64,000 nucleotides of DNA from Hyalella azteca (Eukaryota > Arthropoda > Malacostraca > Amphipoda > Hyalellidae). Positions 1 through 11,985 of this stretch are shown piece after piece; the stretch's first letter is position 1; the number at the start of each line of letters is the position of its first letter. The translations under genes were made by a program, and so were the position numbers. The notes below the pieces were generated by a model. That model ran no database searches. It was not told where the DNA came from and worked only from the letters and a program-made list of their open reading frames with translations. The stretch lies in the NCBI RefSeq assembly GCF_000764305.2, contig NW_025937227.1, positions 248,001 through 312,000 of the forward strand, given 5' to 3'.

Positions 1-206
1 AGAGCGTGTCATCAAAAGGGAGGGTCAATATCAAGGGAGGTCATCAAGAGAGCGTGTCATCAAAAGGGTGGGTCAATATCGAGGGAGGTCATCAAGAGAA
101 TGGGTCCATAAAAGCTGGCATCAGCAAAAAAGTCAATATCGAGGTGGGATATCAACAAGATGCGTCATTAGACATTAAGAGGGTGGTTCATCATAAGAGG
201 TTATAA
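1..206. repeat. 48-bp degenerate tandem repeat
   Basis: Units built around GGGTCAATATCGAGGGAGGT and CATCAAGAGAGCGTGTCAT recur about every 48 bases. The first two units are nearly identical and later ones decay towards position 200. The array appears to start before the window. The small open frame across it is a by-product of the repeat. Confidence 0.8.
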
Positions 207-1944
207 GGCGAAATTAGTAAAATTTTTATTAAGTAGGATATGTGGACAACACTGACTGAGAAACAAGGGTGAGTTTTATGGCCAATATCTGGCGAGTCAA
301 CAAGAAGGTACCCTGCAGGCTACTGACGCAGAAACTATGCAGACTACGAGTTGATTTTATTGAAACATCATTTAATTAACGTTATTTCAATTCAATGTCA
401 CAAGCACACACAGCTAGACTGGGCTTTAAAGAAAAAAATAAGATATAAAAAAATAAATAAATATTTATATAAATAAGATATAAAAAAGTAATACAAATAA
501 GATATACGGTACAGAGAAATGAATATAAATATACATAGAATAAAGAGATGTGTTGAGAGGAAAATAAATTTCTGATGAATACCCATGGGCCAGCTAATAA
601 GTGTAATGAATAATACATCAATACTGAGCGAATCCCAATATGGCTGAATCCTCCAAGGTTGTAGAGCTGCACTACATCTGTAGTAACCAATTATGTTAAT
701 TGTACTAATTCATTTAGCCAAATAAATGTTTGCAAAGTGGTAGGATCTATGAAGAGACAGCAGTATTTCGTTATCTTCATAAATTCTGAAAAGGGAGTCA
801 TTACAACAAAACTGAACCATCAGCAGCAAAAAAATTTAAACTCAATTGTTATTATAAGATAAAAAAGCACAGAATGTCTGGGCATTGGTGGCTTTATATG
901 AACTGGAAGAAAATCACAAAAAAACTTTCCTAATTGTAGACTAAAAGAAAAAAGTACAAGAGGCACACTTAGGGTGGCAAAAAGGCACACAAATAATTTT
1001 TCAAGTCTCTACCTCATTAACCACAATCCATTCAAAACCAAGCCATATGACAAGCTATGTTGTACACAAAATTTCGTTAATCAAATTAAATGCAACAAAA
1101 CCAACCACAGGGTGAATTTGAAACGTAAATAAAATGAAATTAATCATGATTGGTTATAAAAAAATTAGTCAAGGGAGGGATGCACTCGGTTATATACGTA
1201 TATGATTCAGCCAATATTTATGACAAAATAATCATTATTGTGTTGCTGCATTCCAGCACATTTGCAGGTTTAATTGCAATTTGCACACCAATTGGATAAC
1301 TACCATAAAACAGAGTGACTTAGACCGTTTTGACATTTAAGAAAAGAAAACCCTATACCTACTCAGAAATTTCATGCATTAGAAAATTTTGTTGAGGGTT
1401 ATTGAAGTACCATGAGATAACCTATATATGCAATAAAGAGATATTTTTCATAAATTTACTATGTGACTATTTGTATCACAAAAAAGTAAGCACTAAAAAT
1501 GGTCCAAGTCACCCCAACAATGGTCAAAGTCACCCTGTTTTACAGTAGTATCCTAAGGGAAAGAAACTATCCTCAAGAAGGTCAATTAGGCTTTTCACTT
1601 TCCTATGACTAAGATATAATCATAGGATAGTGACAGCATCGTGAAAATAGGTTGGCAATTCACCATAAAACAGTGCTAAAGATTTAGTAGCAAATGAATC
1701 CCCATACAATTGCTTTTAGTTTAGGTTATATATAAATAAATATCAATCAAAATAGGCATAAGAGTTATTAAAAAGTGTGTGGGAGAAGCTATAAATATAT
1801 TGCAAAACAAGAAGTGGATATAGGTATATAGGTATGGGTAATATGGCATATAAGCCACTCAATTCCTGGCAGAATTAGCACTCTTTGCAAAGTGTCAAAA
1901 CAAAAACTGAAATTAAAGTGCCAGAGAGCCTGATGCTGTCTTAC
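207..1944. other. AT-rich intronic or downstream DNA, no gene seen
   Basis: No conserved coding segment was seen on either strand. Open frames here, such as 382-690 minus, are low-complexity Tyr/Leu/Ile-rich translations of AT-rich DNA. Because the ArfGAP gene to the right is incomplete and runs leftward, this is probably one of its introns. Confidence 0.5.
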
Positions 1945-1965
1945 CTTACGGCTTGGCAACTCAGC
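1945..1965 (-). CDS. Candidate 21-nt microexon of the ArfGAP gene
   Basis: On the minus strand a good acceptor (TTTGTTGTTTTAG) is followed by 21 bases encoding AELPSRK and then a strong donor (AAG/GTAAGA). It lies downstream of the third ArfGAP exon, which ends in phase 0, and 21 bases would keep the frame. No other exon-like block was seen between it and that exon. The call rests only on splice signals and frame, so it is tentative. Confidence 0.35.
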
Positions 1966-2774
1966 CTAAAACAACAAATGCAATGAATAAGTTTAATGTA
2001 AACAAAACTGTAAGATTTTAATTCATTTTCTCTACTGAAAACAACAAAAACTGTTCAGAATATCAATGATATATATTGCTTTCCTCAAAACCAACATAAA
2101 AGTAAACAAAATTTTAGTTTATTTTTGTTTCAGTCAAGTTAACTTAGATTTGATATACATTCAATAATTACATACCATCGAGAACAATAAAGTATATGCA
2201 TAGAGAAACAAAAATGAAATTAGCATTACCATAGACTATAAAAATTAAAATCTACTAGTTAAAAATCCTAAGCACAAGAACACTAGGACATTCACAACAT
2301 GCAGTTGCAAAAAAAAAAAAAAGCTTTAATAGTTGACAGTAAAAACATTCATAAAATAGAGCCAGCCACAACAAACTACCATAGGACATCAACATACACA
2401 TACTACATGAACAAAAGGAAATTTTAGAAATTTATATTTTTTCACCACAATATCATTGAGTTCCCAAATTCAATTCGTAACTATTATCAGGTGTAAATTT
2501 TAAAAACAAAATTGGAATCCATCATGAAAAATTATATGAATAAATATTAACAAATAGAGAAAAAAATTTTATGAAGATGGTGAACAGCTATTGAAGAGAA
2601 CATTTTATTTTTTCCTGCATCTGCATTAACATGTTTCAAAAAGCAATCTCATTTTGCTATATGATATTTTAAATGTGGACATGTATTTAAACTCATTTTG
2701 CTATATGATAGGTATTTCAAATATGAACAGTTATTTAAATTTTCAGTACAATAAACACTAAGGTGCATACTCAC

Positions 2775-5700
2775 AGTGTTGGGATGGGTCTTCATGTACT
2801 TAATAACTTGCTGATCAAGCTGCTGCTTGTACAGCTGAGCTGCTCTTGAGGTGTACTTTTGTTGAGCATCTGTGCTTGTGCAGTTGTGTTGACGGAAGAA
2901 GGATCTCTGCACAATACTTGATAACATGAGGCACAAGAAAACTTATGGAGCAGTCAAAGGTTTTTACAAAACCCATAGAATCTCTTCAAATTGCTCCGTA
3001 ATATCATATGAATAATGTCAAATAGTTTAATTTTCAATGCCAAAGTACTGATAAAAGTTAATAATACTAGGTTAAAAGTTACTAATACTAATTTAAACTC
3101 TGCAACAGATTGCTTCTTTATAACAGATCAAAACTGTTTTATAATAAAATCCAATCACATAAGATGTCAATAGGTACTTGCAAAGCTGTAAATTATTGCA
3201 ATGAAATATGTGTAATCCTTATTCCTGAATAGTTGTCAATTTCCTGCCAGGAGCAGTTCTTTTTTCAACAATACATAAACTAAAAAATGTTTATTGCAGT
3301 TCCTTCCGTCATGTACAAATTATCAAGCATGTATATAAATAAACAGAAATAATTCTATTCACTAACCACACAAACCCAATAGATGCACCACTCACAGCAT
3401 TAGCATTGCCTCCAAGCTGCATGTGTCGCAACTGACTCCAGGTCCAAGAAGTGTCCAACTGAGTGGATCGAACAAAGGTGAGATGAACCCCTAAGCTTCG
3501 GTGAACAGCAGAGCAATCTAAGCATATAAAGACGCCATATGTCACAGACGACCATGTGGGGTTCTTGGCATGACAGTCAAAGCAAACCTGTAAATAAAAA
3601 GAAATTAGTAAATGAACAAGTTGTTCAGCAGATTGCGACAGGCAAATAAAGTATTATACTCTCATTAGAAGGCTACACTTTTTACCATCCCTAATTTTGT
3701 GCATGAAAAAGCTGGCATTTAACTATAGGACTTTCTTTTTGTATGAATTAGTGATCAAAGATTAGTGGTTATTGAATATTGAAAGCCCTTTAAATCAAAA
3801 TATCTATATCTAATACACAAGTATATTGCTCTCATTGCTGCTGCATTTATATGAAATATTTGTCTTGCAGTGAGAATGGTATACAATCTCAGGCCATTGA
3901 ACACATGTGTACAAAATTATGCAAGTTATTAATTTATCTAAAATTTCTGCAACTCAGAGGTATTGCACAAAAACACATTCTTGCAACAGGCGGCTTTGCT
4001 CATATACCTAATGTATTAGTGACACCCTTTTACATTCAATGCCAGCAGCACAATTGTATCCACAAACCAAGTGTCTGTGGCTCTGTGCATATACGCATAC
4101 CGGTATTAGTGATTGTATGTAAGGGCAATGGAGGCAGCAGCAGCTGCGCATATCTGTGCAGCGCATGACCAAGCACATACTACTCTATTCAGTGATAATA
4201 CATGCATTGAAAGCCACCAGTGCATTTGTGTTCAAATGATCATTAATAACTGAAAATGCATTCAATGGCAGTGGTGATTGCTGCTGATGAGTGATTGTAT
4301 CAACATGGATATGCATGTATGTGTATTATTAGTATAGGCTGGCAGAATTTCTTCTCTTAAGCAAGTTTTGTTAAAGACCAGAGAATTAGTTTTATTTATT
4401 AGCTTCTTGTTAGTTTTTTCAATAAGTCATAGCATTATTTGAATGGTATCCAATTTACTTGATTTTGTTCATATGTCAACCCAAATTTTGTTACTCTATG
4501 CGTCTTTAACTTGAAAATGAATGTTGTACATTCGAAACGTCGTTCAATATTAAAAATGTCTATCGGTAATTTGATTTTCAATCTTCCAACACCTACGAAG
4601 AATTTAGTACGACTTATTGAAAAAACTAACAAGAAGCTAATAAATAAAACTAATTCTCTGGTCTTTAACAAAAGTATGTGTATTAGCAACCATATGCAAG
4701 TTGAATGATGGCTGGCAATTCAATCGCATCCTTGGGCCCAGTGACTATGCACATCACATGATAATGATTGCGCATGTATGGCAGAGCCATGTGCAAACTA
4801 GAGTTTGGTTGCTGTCAGGATCTCTAGCTCTGCACCATCATCTGTGCATTGAGATCATTTTGTGTGATGATTCACTGTCAATCTCATTGGCTCAATAAAG
4901 TGCATTTGAAGTGGGACAATTCCAAAAAATCCTAATCTTTCTAGAGTAGCTACTGGATTTCCTGACTTGCAGCCTGTCAATAAAAGTCTAAAAATACTTG
5001 TCAGAACAATGATTTGTAGGGTTTGATTGAAACATCATAACTTCACAGCTACAAACCTGTTTTAATTGCACTAGAAAGTTCATATTTGGTTTGTCTTAAA
5101 TAAATTGATTGTTTCTAAGGAGGCCCACAAGCAACAGTTCCAGTGTTGTGGCACTAAAAACAGGGATAAACAGAAAATTTTTTGATAACCAATTAAATTT
5201 AAATTTACTGATCTAATTCAAGATTTAGTTGTATTGCTTTGACATGTTATGTAGGTTAATGCTGGTATCCAGGGTATTGTGCATGTTGCAATCAAGCCAT
5301 AACTAGAACTTTCCTGCCATTTTTGGAGCTATAAAAAATATGTAGGGCTTTCCTATTTTTAGAGGTATACATGATACTTACTAGTTTATTTGCTGGACTC
5401 ATTAGATTAGGGAAGGTCAAGAATAAAGTCTATGGTTCATCACAATGGCACAGTGGCACTCAAGTCCAAGTGGAATTCCAAGCAGGAAAATTGGGCAAAA
5501 GCTACCTGTGAACTAGCCAAAAGTGCCTGTGCTTGCAGTCAATTTCACCCTTTGTAAAATTTCAGAAAAAAAGGTCATATTTTATTACAACACTTCTCTT
5601 TAACTTCACTTCTTGTTTGTCTGTCTGTCTGCTACAAATCTTGTAATCGAAATTTAATACACTTCTACTTATCCTATCGATCTGAAAATTTGCACACTTG

Positions 5701-7365
5701 TTTAAAGTTGGAGACAATGCATGAATCAAATGTCAAAATAAATGATTTTTAAAATTAAAAATTTTTTTTTTTTCAACATTAAAAAAATTGAAAAAATAAT
5801 TTTGTCAGCTACAAATCTTATAACTGATATTTGACACACTTTTACCTGTCCAATTGATCTGAAATTTTGCACACTTGTGTGAAGTCAGAGGCAATGCATA
5901 AATCAATTAACAGAATAAATAATTTTGGAAAAAATTTATATATTAAAAAAATGTATATATATTAAAAAAATTGAAAAATAAATTTTTCTAATTTTCGAAA
6001 ATTAGATAAGAAATTCATTGTACATCTGTAAGATTGGAGGCACTGGATTCTTTGGAAGTGTTGTCTTTAAAAAGTAATTTTTAAACGTATATTATTTAAC
6101 TGTAATTTTCAGAAATTATGGTACCTGTGAAACAATCATTTTCACCTGAAAGTTTAAAAAAAATTTGACCGATCATCCAGATTGGGTAGCATTTTCACAA
6201 GAAGCTAGCCTATCTAGTGCAAACTAGCGGTTGATTAAACTTTGCAGCAAATTTTTAATATTAGGCAGAATTTTCTAAAAATTGTATAGCCTATAAAAAC
6301 AATCATGTCATAGCTGATTTGAGTGATTTCAAAAAATTACTAGAGAAAATAGCCTATTTTCTATTAATTTTTAAATAAAAAATTTATATAGAGCCATTTG
6401 AATGGGTAAAATTGCCAAGATTATCATTAAATTTTGTCAAATTCATCATAGGTGGATTCTGCTCAACTTTTCAGCAAGGCGTTGCAAGATTTTCAGCTGC
6501 ACTACAAAATTTTAATGTCCAACAGAAAACTTTAGGCCTTTTACAGCATAACGTCTTATAATAAGATCTATACTAATTACTATTTGTCAGAAATCAGAAT
6601 TATTTTTAATAACATAGAAACTATCATTTGCCTGTTTGTATTCAAAAACCAAAAGAATTCTATTCATTTTTCACTGATGAAATTAGAGAATAGTCATATC
6701 ATATGAATTATGACTGGGAAAATTGTTTCTAGGCAAATTATGCCAACATGAAATATCACATAGAATTTTCAAATAAATTGCATTTAACTAATAATTATTT
6801 TTCAGATGAATTTCTGAAATTGCAAGGCAAAATACATGCCTTTTTTTAATTTTTCTCAAAGAAAAGGAAAGGCCATTTTAATGTGTGAAGTCATTCATGT
6901 GAATGTATTCATGGCCCATGGGCATTATTGTCTCGTTCATGAGTGGTTTATGATAACATCTATTTTTGACTTTGAGTAAAAAAGTATGACTTGTCAATCT
7001 TGATTCTTGAACAGGATGATTTGTCTAAATTATCCAATGCAGATGAAGATCAGGACCTGATCTGACAAGCCATATTGTCACACATTTTGGAATAGGTAGT
7101 AAGCATTAATTTTAGTACACATGAATATCTTCCTGCCTATGGATACACAATAACACAACTAACACAAGCTGATAAGCACATACCTATTTCCTCAGTCTTC
7201 ATCATGATGAAAGGAGGAAAAAGCCATGAAAATTACTGAAGTGAAAATTCAACTTAGCCTAATCAATTAATAAAAACAATTATCAAAGCTCACCTTATTA
7301 GTAGCAATGGCACGTAATCTTTTAAAAATTAATTCAATATCGGCCTTAGTTGGGTTATCAGCCAT
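2775..7365 (-). CDS. ArfGAP2/3-type ADP-ribosylation factor GTPase-activating protein, 5' part
   Basis: GTPase-activating protein for Arf1, acting in COPI vesicle traffic at the Golgi. Three coding exons were read: 7365-7294 ([20 protein letters not shown] and four more residues), 3587-3396 and 2906-2775. All junctions are phase 0 with canonical GT-AG ends. The second exon carries the ArfGAP zinc finger (CFDC, 16 residues, CLDC) and the arginine-finger segment VHRSLGVH, followed by LGGNANA. The third begins RSFFRQHNC and continues [10 protein letters not shown], which is typical of ArfGAP2/ArfGAP3. The start is chosen because [10 protein letters not shown] aligns with the known N-terminus of this subfamily. 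The C-terminal COPI-binding part is not in the window. ArfGAP2 and ArfGAP3 cannot be told apart from this segment. Confidence 0.92.
4366..4673. mobile_element. Foldback or MITE-like element with 63-bp perfect inverted repeats
   Basis: Positions 4366-4428 and 4611-4673 are exact reverse complements, separated by about 180 bases. The element lies in the first ArfGAP intron. The middle contains a short hairpin followed by GAAACGTCG (4512-4542). No transposase frame and no clear target duplication were found. The small frames on both strands are produced by the inverted repeat. Confidence 0.75.
5585..5990 (+). repeat. Interspersed repeat, two tandem units
   Basis: A unit beginning GCTACAAATCTTGTAATCGA and containing GATCTGAAAATTTGCACAC occurs at about 5630 and again at about 5807, and once more at about 20370 inside an intron of the eys-like gene. 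No coding content. The family is not recognised. Confidence 0.7.
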
Positions 7366-8989
7366 TTTGACTAACTGTATCTTGTAATAACGAATTAATC
7401 ACAGTCACAGAGACGACTTCTCAGTTCTCACTCAAGCCTCAGGTCATCAACTCATCAAAAAGAACTGTACCTAGCTTATTAATGACGTGTTTGTTTACGT
7501 CACGGGTAAATGTTACAGACCGCACATGTAAATGATAGAGTCCCTTTAGACGCAAAAGCTCCTCTGTGAATTTGATTTCAAATTCGCGATATCAAGCAGG
7601 CAAGCTCCCATTTAATTAAGGTTATAAAAATCTGATATACGTAAAGACAACAAAATTTTCCCTTCTTTGTTGATGAATTTATCCAATTACATTCATTTGT
7701 TGGCGAGATGTGAGATAAGAAAGGTTTTAAATTTGTGAAACGGTATAATTTTATAACAACACAATTTTTATACGAAATAAAAAAGCCCGGAATAAAGCCA
7801 ACGACTTTCGCAATTAGCTGATTTGTGAATTATCAATCTCATTTCAATTATTTGAACACACGATCTCCCTAAATAGATTCGTAAACTGCACTACACAAGG
7901 CTGTGTATCATAAGTATAGGTTGTAGACTTGTAGAATAGCTGTGAGTAAATGTTGGGAAATCGGCTCCTCGATTTTTACCGGCCAATAAATGAATTTTCC
8001 AACGGAAATTATGAAAACTATGGATGTGGATCCTGTCCTTATATTTAAATAAAACCTTGTAATAAGATATTTTTGGTGATCTGTATTAATCAACAGTCCC
8101 AGATGCGGCCCAATAGTTATTTTTAATTCTTCTATACAGAAATGTCTTTTCGGAGCAAATAATCATCTTCAAATCGTAGTTATCGTCAAAGATTACTATG
8201 GTCGATAAAAACATTTCTCAAGAGCAGAGCTGAGGGAATTTATCGTGTCGGGACCTTATTTTTTAGCACGAGAATAGGAAATGATTTGAGAAAAGGGATT
8301 AGATGCTTAGATCAAAAACTGAAATTTTATATTGAAATTGGTTATTATGAATTTAATGTAAGTGACGCTAACATTTTTTCATCATATTTTCACACAGTAG
8401 TGAAATGAAGGCCTATCTTGTCAGTAAAATGTTAGTTTGAAGAGGTTTTTCTCTACTTAAAATACGTAAGCTCTGTTGTAATTACCGGGATTAGGTGTTA
8501 CGTGAACGACTGGATTGTGATTCCAAAATTGCAGAAATTATCAAGCCTTGGCAACGCCGGGCCAACTTTCTGGTACCAAATAAATTTGAATTCACGTGTT
8601 TTATTTTAGACACACGTTACTTTAGGAATATTTCAGACTTATTTTGGGTTGCTTTAATAACTTGGTCAGAATGAGTTGACTAAATATCTCGCAACTGCTT
8701 ACTACCAAAGTCATCGAGTGCCTTCAGAAGACTGCTCGAGTGCGTATTCAAGATTTTTGGAATTGGAATAGAAATTGGGTGCGTGCTGACCTCCGGTCAC
8801 GACCTTTAAATCGGTCTTACACGCTGAATAAAAACCTTTCACTAGCGTAAAAAAATTAAAAGTTCACGTCATCCTCAAAAGTTAACAAAAAAGTTCAATT
8901 AATGCGTATTCACAGCAATCCTAAAAAACTAAAACATTCCGTTATGCATGTCAACATCCTAAAAAAACAGAAACAATTTGTACTAAAAC
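7366..8989. other. Intergenic, ArfGAP promoter side
   Basis: This contains the upstream region of the ArfGAP gene (5' UTR and promoter expected at about 7366-7500, no clear TATA box). The rest is AT-rich sequence without a recognisable gene. Confidence 0.5.
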
Positions 8990-10020
8990 ATTTGGCACGG
9001 TCACTTTTGCCTTTCCACCCTCCCCTCCCTCAACCCTCCACTCCTCAAGACCCCACTCTTATCATCCTTCTCCTCTCCCTCAACCTCCACACGTTTTCCA
9101 AATACCTCTTCACACTCTCGAACATAGTTACAGCTGCTCGCTCAGACAGACCCACAATAAATGCCATCCACTCTTCCCTTGTTCTCTCATGCCCACATCG
9201 TTAATCTCACCTCCCTCGTTCAGAATCACTTCCATCATAGACTGTCGCTATCTCTCATACGCCCCACATTCCATCAACAATTGCTCCACAGTTTCCTTTT
9301 CATCCCCATCACACATAAAGAATTAATCTTCCCTCCTCTTATTCCACCTGTATGTACGTCCATTCACACCTACCGCCCCTACCCTCTTACAAAATAGATG
9401 GTCCCCACCTGTGCTACCATTATACATGCAATCATATTTTGGCATCGATTTCATCTGATACAGTCTTAAAGTGTCCTTTTTCTCAATTCCTTGCTTCCAT
9501 ACCTTCAGCCCATAGTCTTTCAATCGCTTATTTATATATTTTTTCCACTCTTTTGCATCCCACGCTATCCCAATCGCACCCCGTATTGTCACGACCCATT
9601 CGTCCTTTGGCCCAGCGAGTCCATGGTGCACCCATGCTTCATGCATACCACACTTACATACCAATGCACGGCATCTACGTGCCCATTTGCTCACCTCAAT
9701 GTTCCACATATGCATCTTTCGCGCCCACGTTCATCGTCCATTCGTTCCAGTCTCACTTTATACCTCAAAACTTATCTCATTCGTCTCTTCTTGAAGGTAC
9801 TCCATCCCATGTTCCCTCTCAGGGCCTCTACCGCAGTCCACCTGGGGGCTCCTAATGTCAGTCTCGCCACTCTATCCTGCATCATTTCCAGTTTATCTAG
9901 CTCACCATCACTATATGCTATCACATCCAATACATACATAATACTAGGCACTGCAACACTCCTCCACACTTTTCCCTCAATACTCTATTCATACTCACTC
10001 TCACTTTTAACATAACATAA

Positions 10021-10530
10021 CATAACATAGTGATGTCGGCGCTGAAGTGTAGGCCTGATGTGGCCTGTCGCCGATTCTTTTCCTTTTCGTGCCTTGTTCA
10101 TAGATCTAAACTCGTGTCATTTGACCGGATCTTTTCATGACTGGCGATAGTTTGAAGAAGCTACTAGACTTCCACCGGGTTCGATAAGGAGCTAGGCATT
10201 TCAAATCTGAACATATATTTTTCCATAGCTTTATCTAGTCTGTTCTTGAACGCGTTCATACTTGGAGCGCCAACGATGTCATCGGGAGGCTGTTCCAAAT
10301 GTCGGTGATTCGAAGCGAGAAGAAATTTTGTCGCGTGGAGAAGTTGCAGCGCAATTTTTTTAGCTTATAGCCGTGGCCCCTGGTGTTGGTTCTTGTTTCA
10401 AATTCTAGTAACCCTTCAGGGACCTTGTATAGACCATGAATATACTTGTATACTTCAATGAGGTCAATGAGGTCAATGTTCTCACTCTCACTTTTGCTGC
10501 GCTTCAAAGTATACCCAACCATTGATTCGC
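10021..10530 (-). mobile_element. 3' end of a second LINE inserted in the first
   Basis: The minus-strand frame 10522-10256 encodes the classic LINE C-terminus with FFSLRITDIWNSLP, preceded by EVYKYIHGLY. It is followed by a short 3' UTR and ends in a (TTATG)n tail at 10036-10010. A simple-repeat 3' tail is typical of CR1/L2-like elements. It splits the reading frame of the older element around it. Confidence 0.75.
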
Positions 10531-11504
10531 CTCACTTAAATTCGCGGCCTTTGTTCTCTGTCATCCATCCTGGTCCACACACATCCCGAAGTATATACTC
10601 ATTTTGACCTAAAAATTTCATTTACTCCCAACATCCACACTCTGCTCATATCATCAACCGATCATTCACAACAAGCACCTAGCTCTTCTCCGCACTGAAT
10701 CGCACATTGAAGTCACCCCCATACTCAGCCACACATTCCAGCATACTTTGTAGTTATTCAATATTTTCACTCATAATCACAACCTCATCAGCACACAGAA
10801 GCATTTTTAACCTTTCGCCGCTCACACGCACAACAACATCCATTCTATTCATCCTCGTAGCCATTTCTTCTGTGTAGAGGTTGAAGAGAAGTGGAGACAG
10901 GATACATCTTTGTCGTACGCCCCTCCTGCTCCTCACCCAGTACGTCTCTACATCCCCAAGTCTATATTTTGCTCTAGTATTCACATTCGTACTTCTCACA
11001 AGCTTCACACATTTTTCACTTATTCCAATTTTTCCTAGTATTTGACACAGAAGTTCTTCATCCACCCAGTCATTCGCTTACTCTGTGTCTTACTCTGTGT
11101 CTACTTTCTTTCCATCTCTTTTCATTCTCCCGATCAGTTCATTCACAACAAATATATTATCTTCTACTCTTCTGTCATATCTAAAACTATTTTGCTCTTC
11201 ACTAAGCACTCTTTCGTTCCTCATACATCTTTGCATCCGCTCATTCATAACCCCACAGAAAATGTTACCACTGGTGCCAGCAAGGCCAATCGGTCTGTAA
11301 TTCTTAAGTTCCTTTTTGCTCTTGTGGCCTCCCTTGTGCAGCAAGATTACCCGACATTCATTCCACGCATCAGGTAAACACTAATTTGTCCAAACAACAT
11401 TGAATAGATCAATCAGTCAGCCAATTGCACTCTCACCTCCGTACTCATAGAATAAGATAGAAGTGTCGTCACTGAAGAAATAGTCCCATGGCTAGGTATG
11501 TTAG

Positions 11505-11620
11505 GGCCTATTATGAAATAGGTCTGTTCTTGAAGGCGCTCACACTCGGAGCGTCAACGATGCTAGCAGGGAGGCTGTTCCAAATGTCGGTGACTGGAAG
11601 CGAGTAGAAAAGTACATCTC
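11505..11620 (-). mobile_element. Fragment of the same second LINE
   Basis: About 100 bases match 10239-10330, including GGAGGCTGTTCCAAATGTCG. This is a second piece of the invading element inside the older LINE. Confidence 0.65.
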
Positions 11621-11985
11621 ATAATATACATGTACAGATGATGTACTACATCTCATACATCTCCTATGGTATCTCATCCATTCCAGCTGCCTTAATATTC
11701 TTCAGCCGCTCTACCACTCGTTTCACTTCCTCATTTGTAATTTCCTCGTCCATACCACTCAGATTTTTACGCTCAAAGGAAGCAGCATTTTCGCCTGACG
11801 TAAATAAGTCATTCATCCCACCAATGTCTTCACAGAATTTCTTCACAGCCTCCACCAACATTGTTCTCCCACTTACATACACTTCATCTACATTCAGCCC
11901 ATCCACTCTCAGATCATTTTGCATGTGGGATATCGCCACATCGTGTCGAGTGCCACTCAAATATCGCCAATTAGGAAGGTATTAA

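Larger units (their letters stand above)
8990..11985 (-). mobile_element. Decayed non-LTR (LINE) retrotransposon reverse-transcriptase ORF
   Basis: Read on the minus strand, broken frames give in order: an N-terminal segment ending IKAAGMDEIP (11960-11664), a reverse-transcriptase block with NYRPIGL (11344-11090), a core with RRGVRQRCILSPLLFNLY and the catalytic region LCADEVVIM (11065-10754), and C-terminal parts (9969-9772, 9715-9323). A C/H-type tail near 9300-9260 reads CDGD...ECGAY. The usual GVRQGCPLSP glycine and the catalytic Asp pair are changed, and stops and insertions interrupt the frame, so this copy is dead. Long plus-strand frames at 8902-10015 are its antisense shadow. The clade could not be fixed by eye. 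Confidence 0.85.

Noticed and set aside
382..690. Minus-strand hydrophobic open frame
   Set aside because: AT-rich DNA translating as Tyr/Leu/Ile/Phe; no conserved motif or splice context.
8902..10015. Overlapping plus-strand open frames
   Set aside because: Antisense of the minus-strand LINE open frame; composition is Ser/Pro/His-rich shadow sequence.
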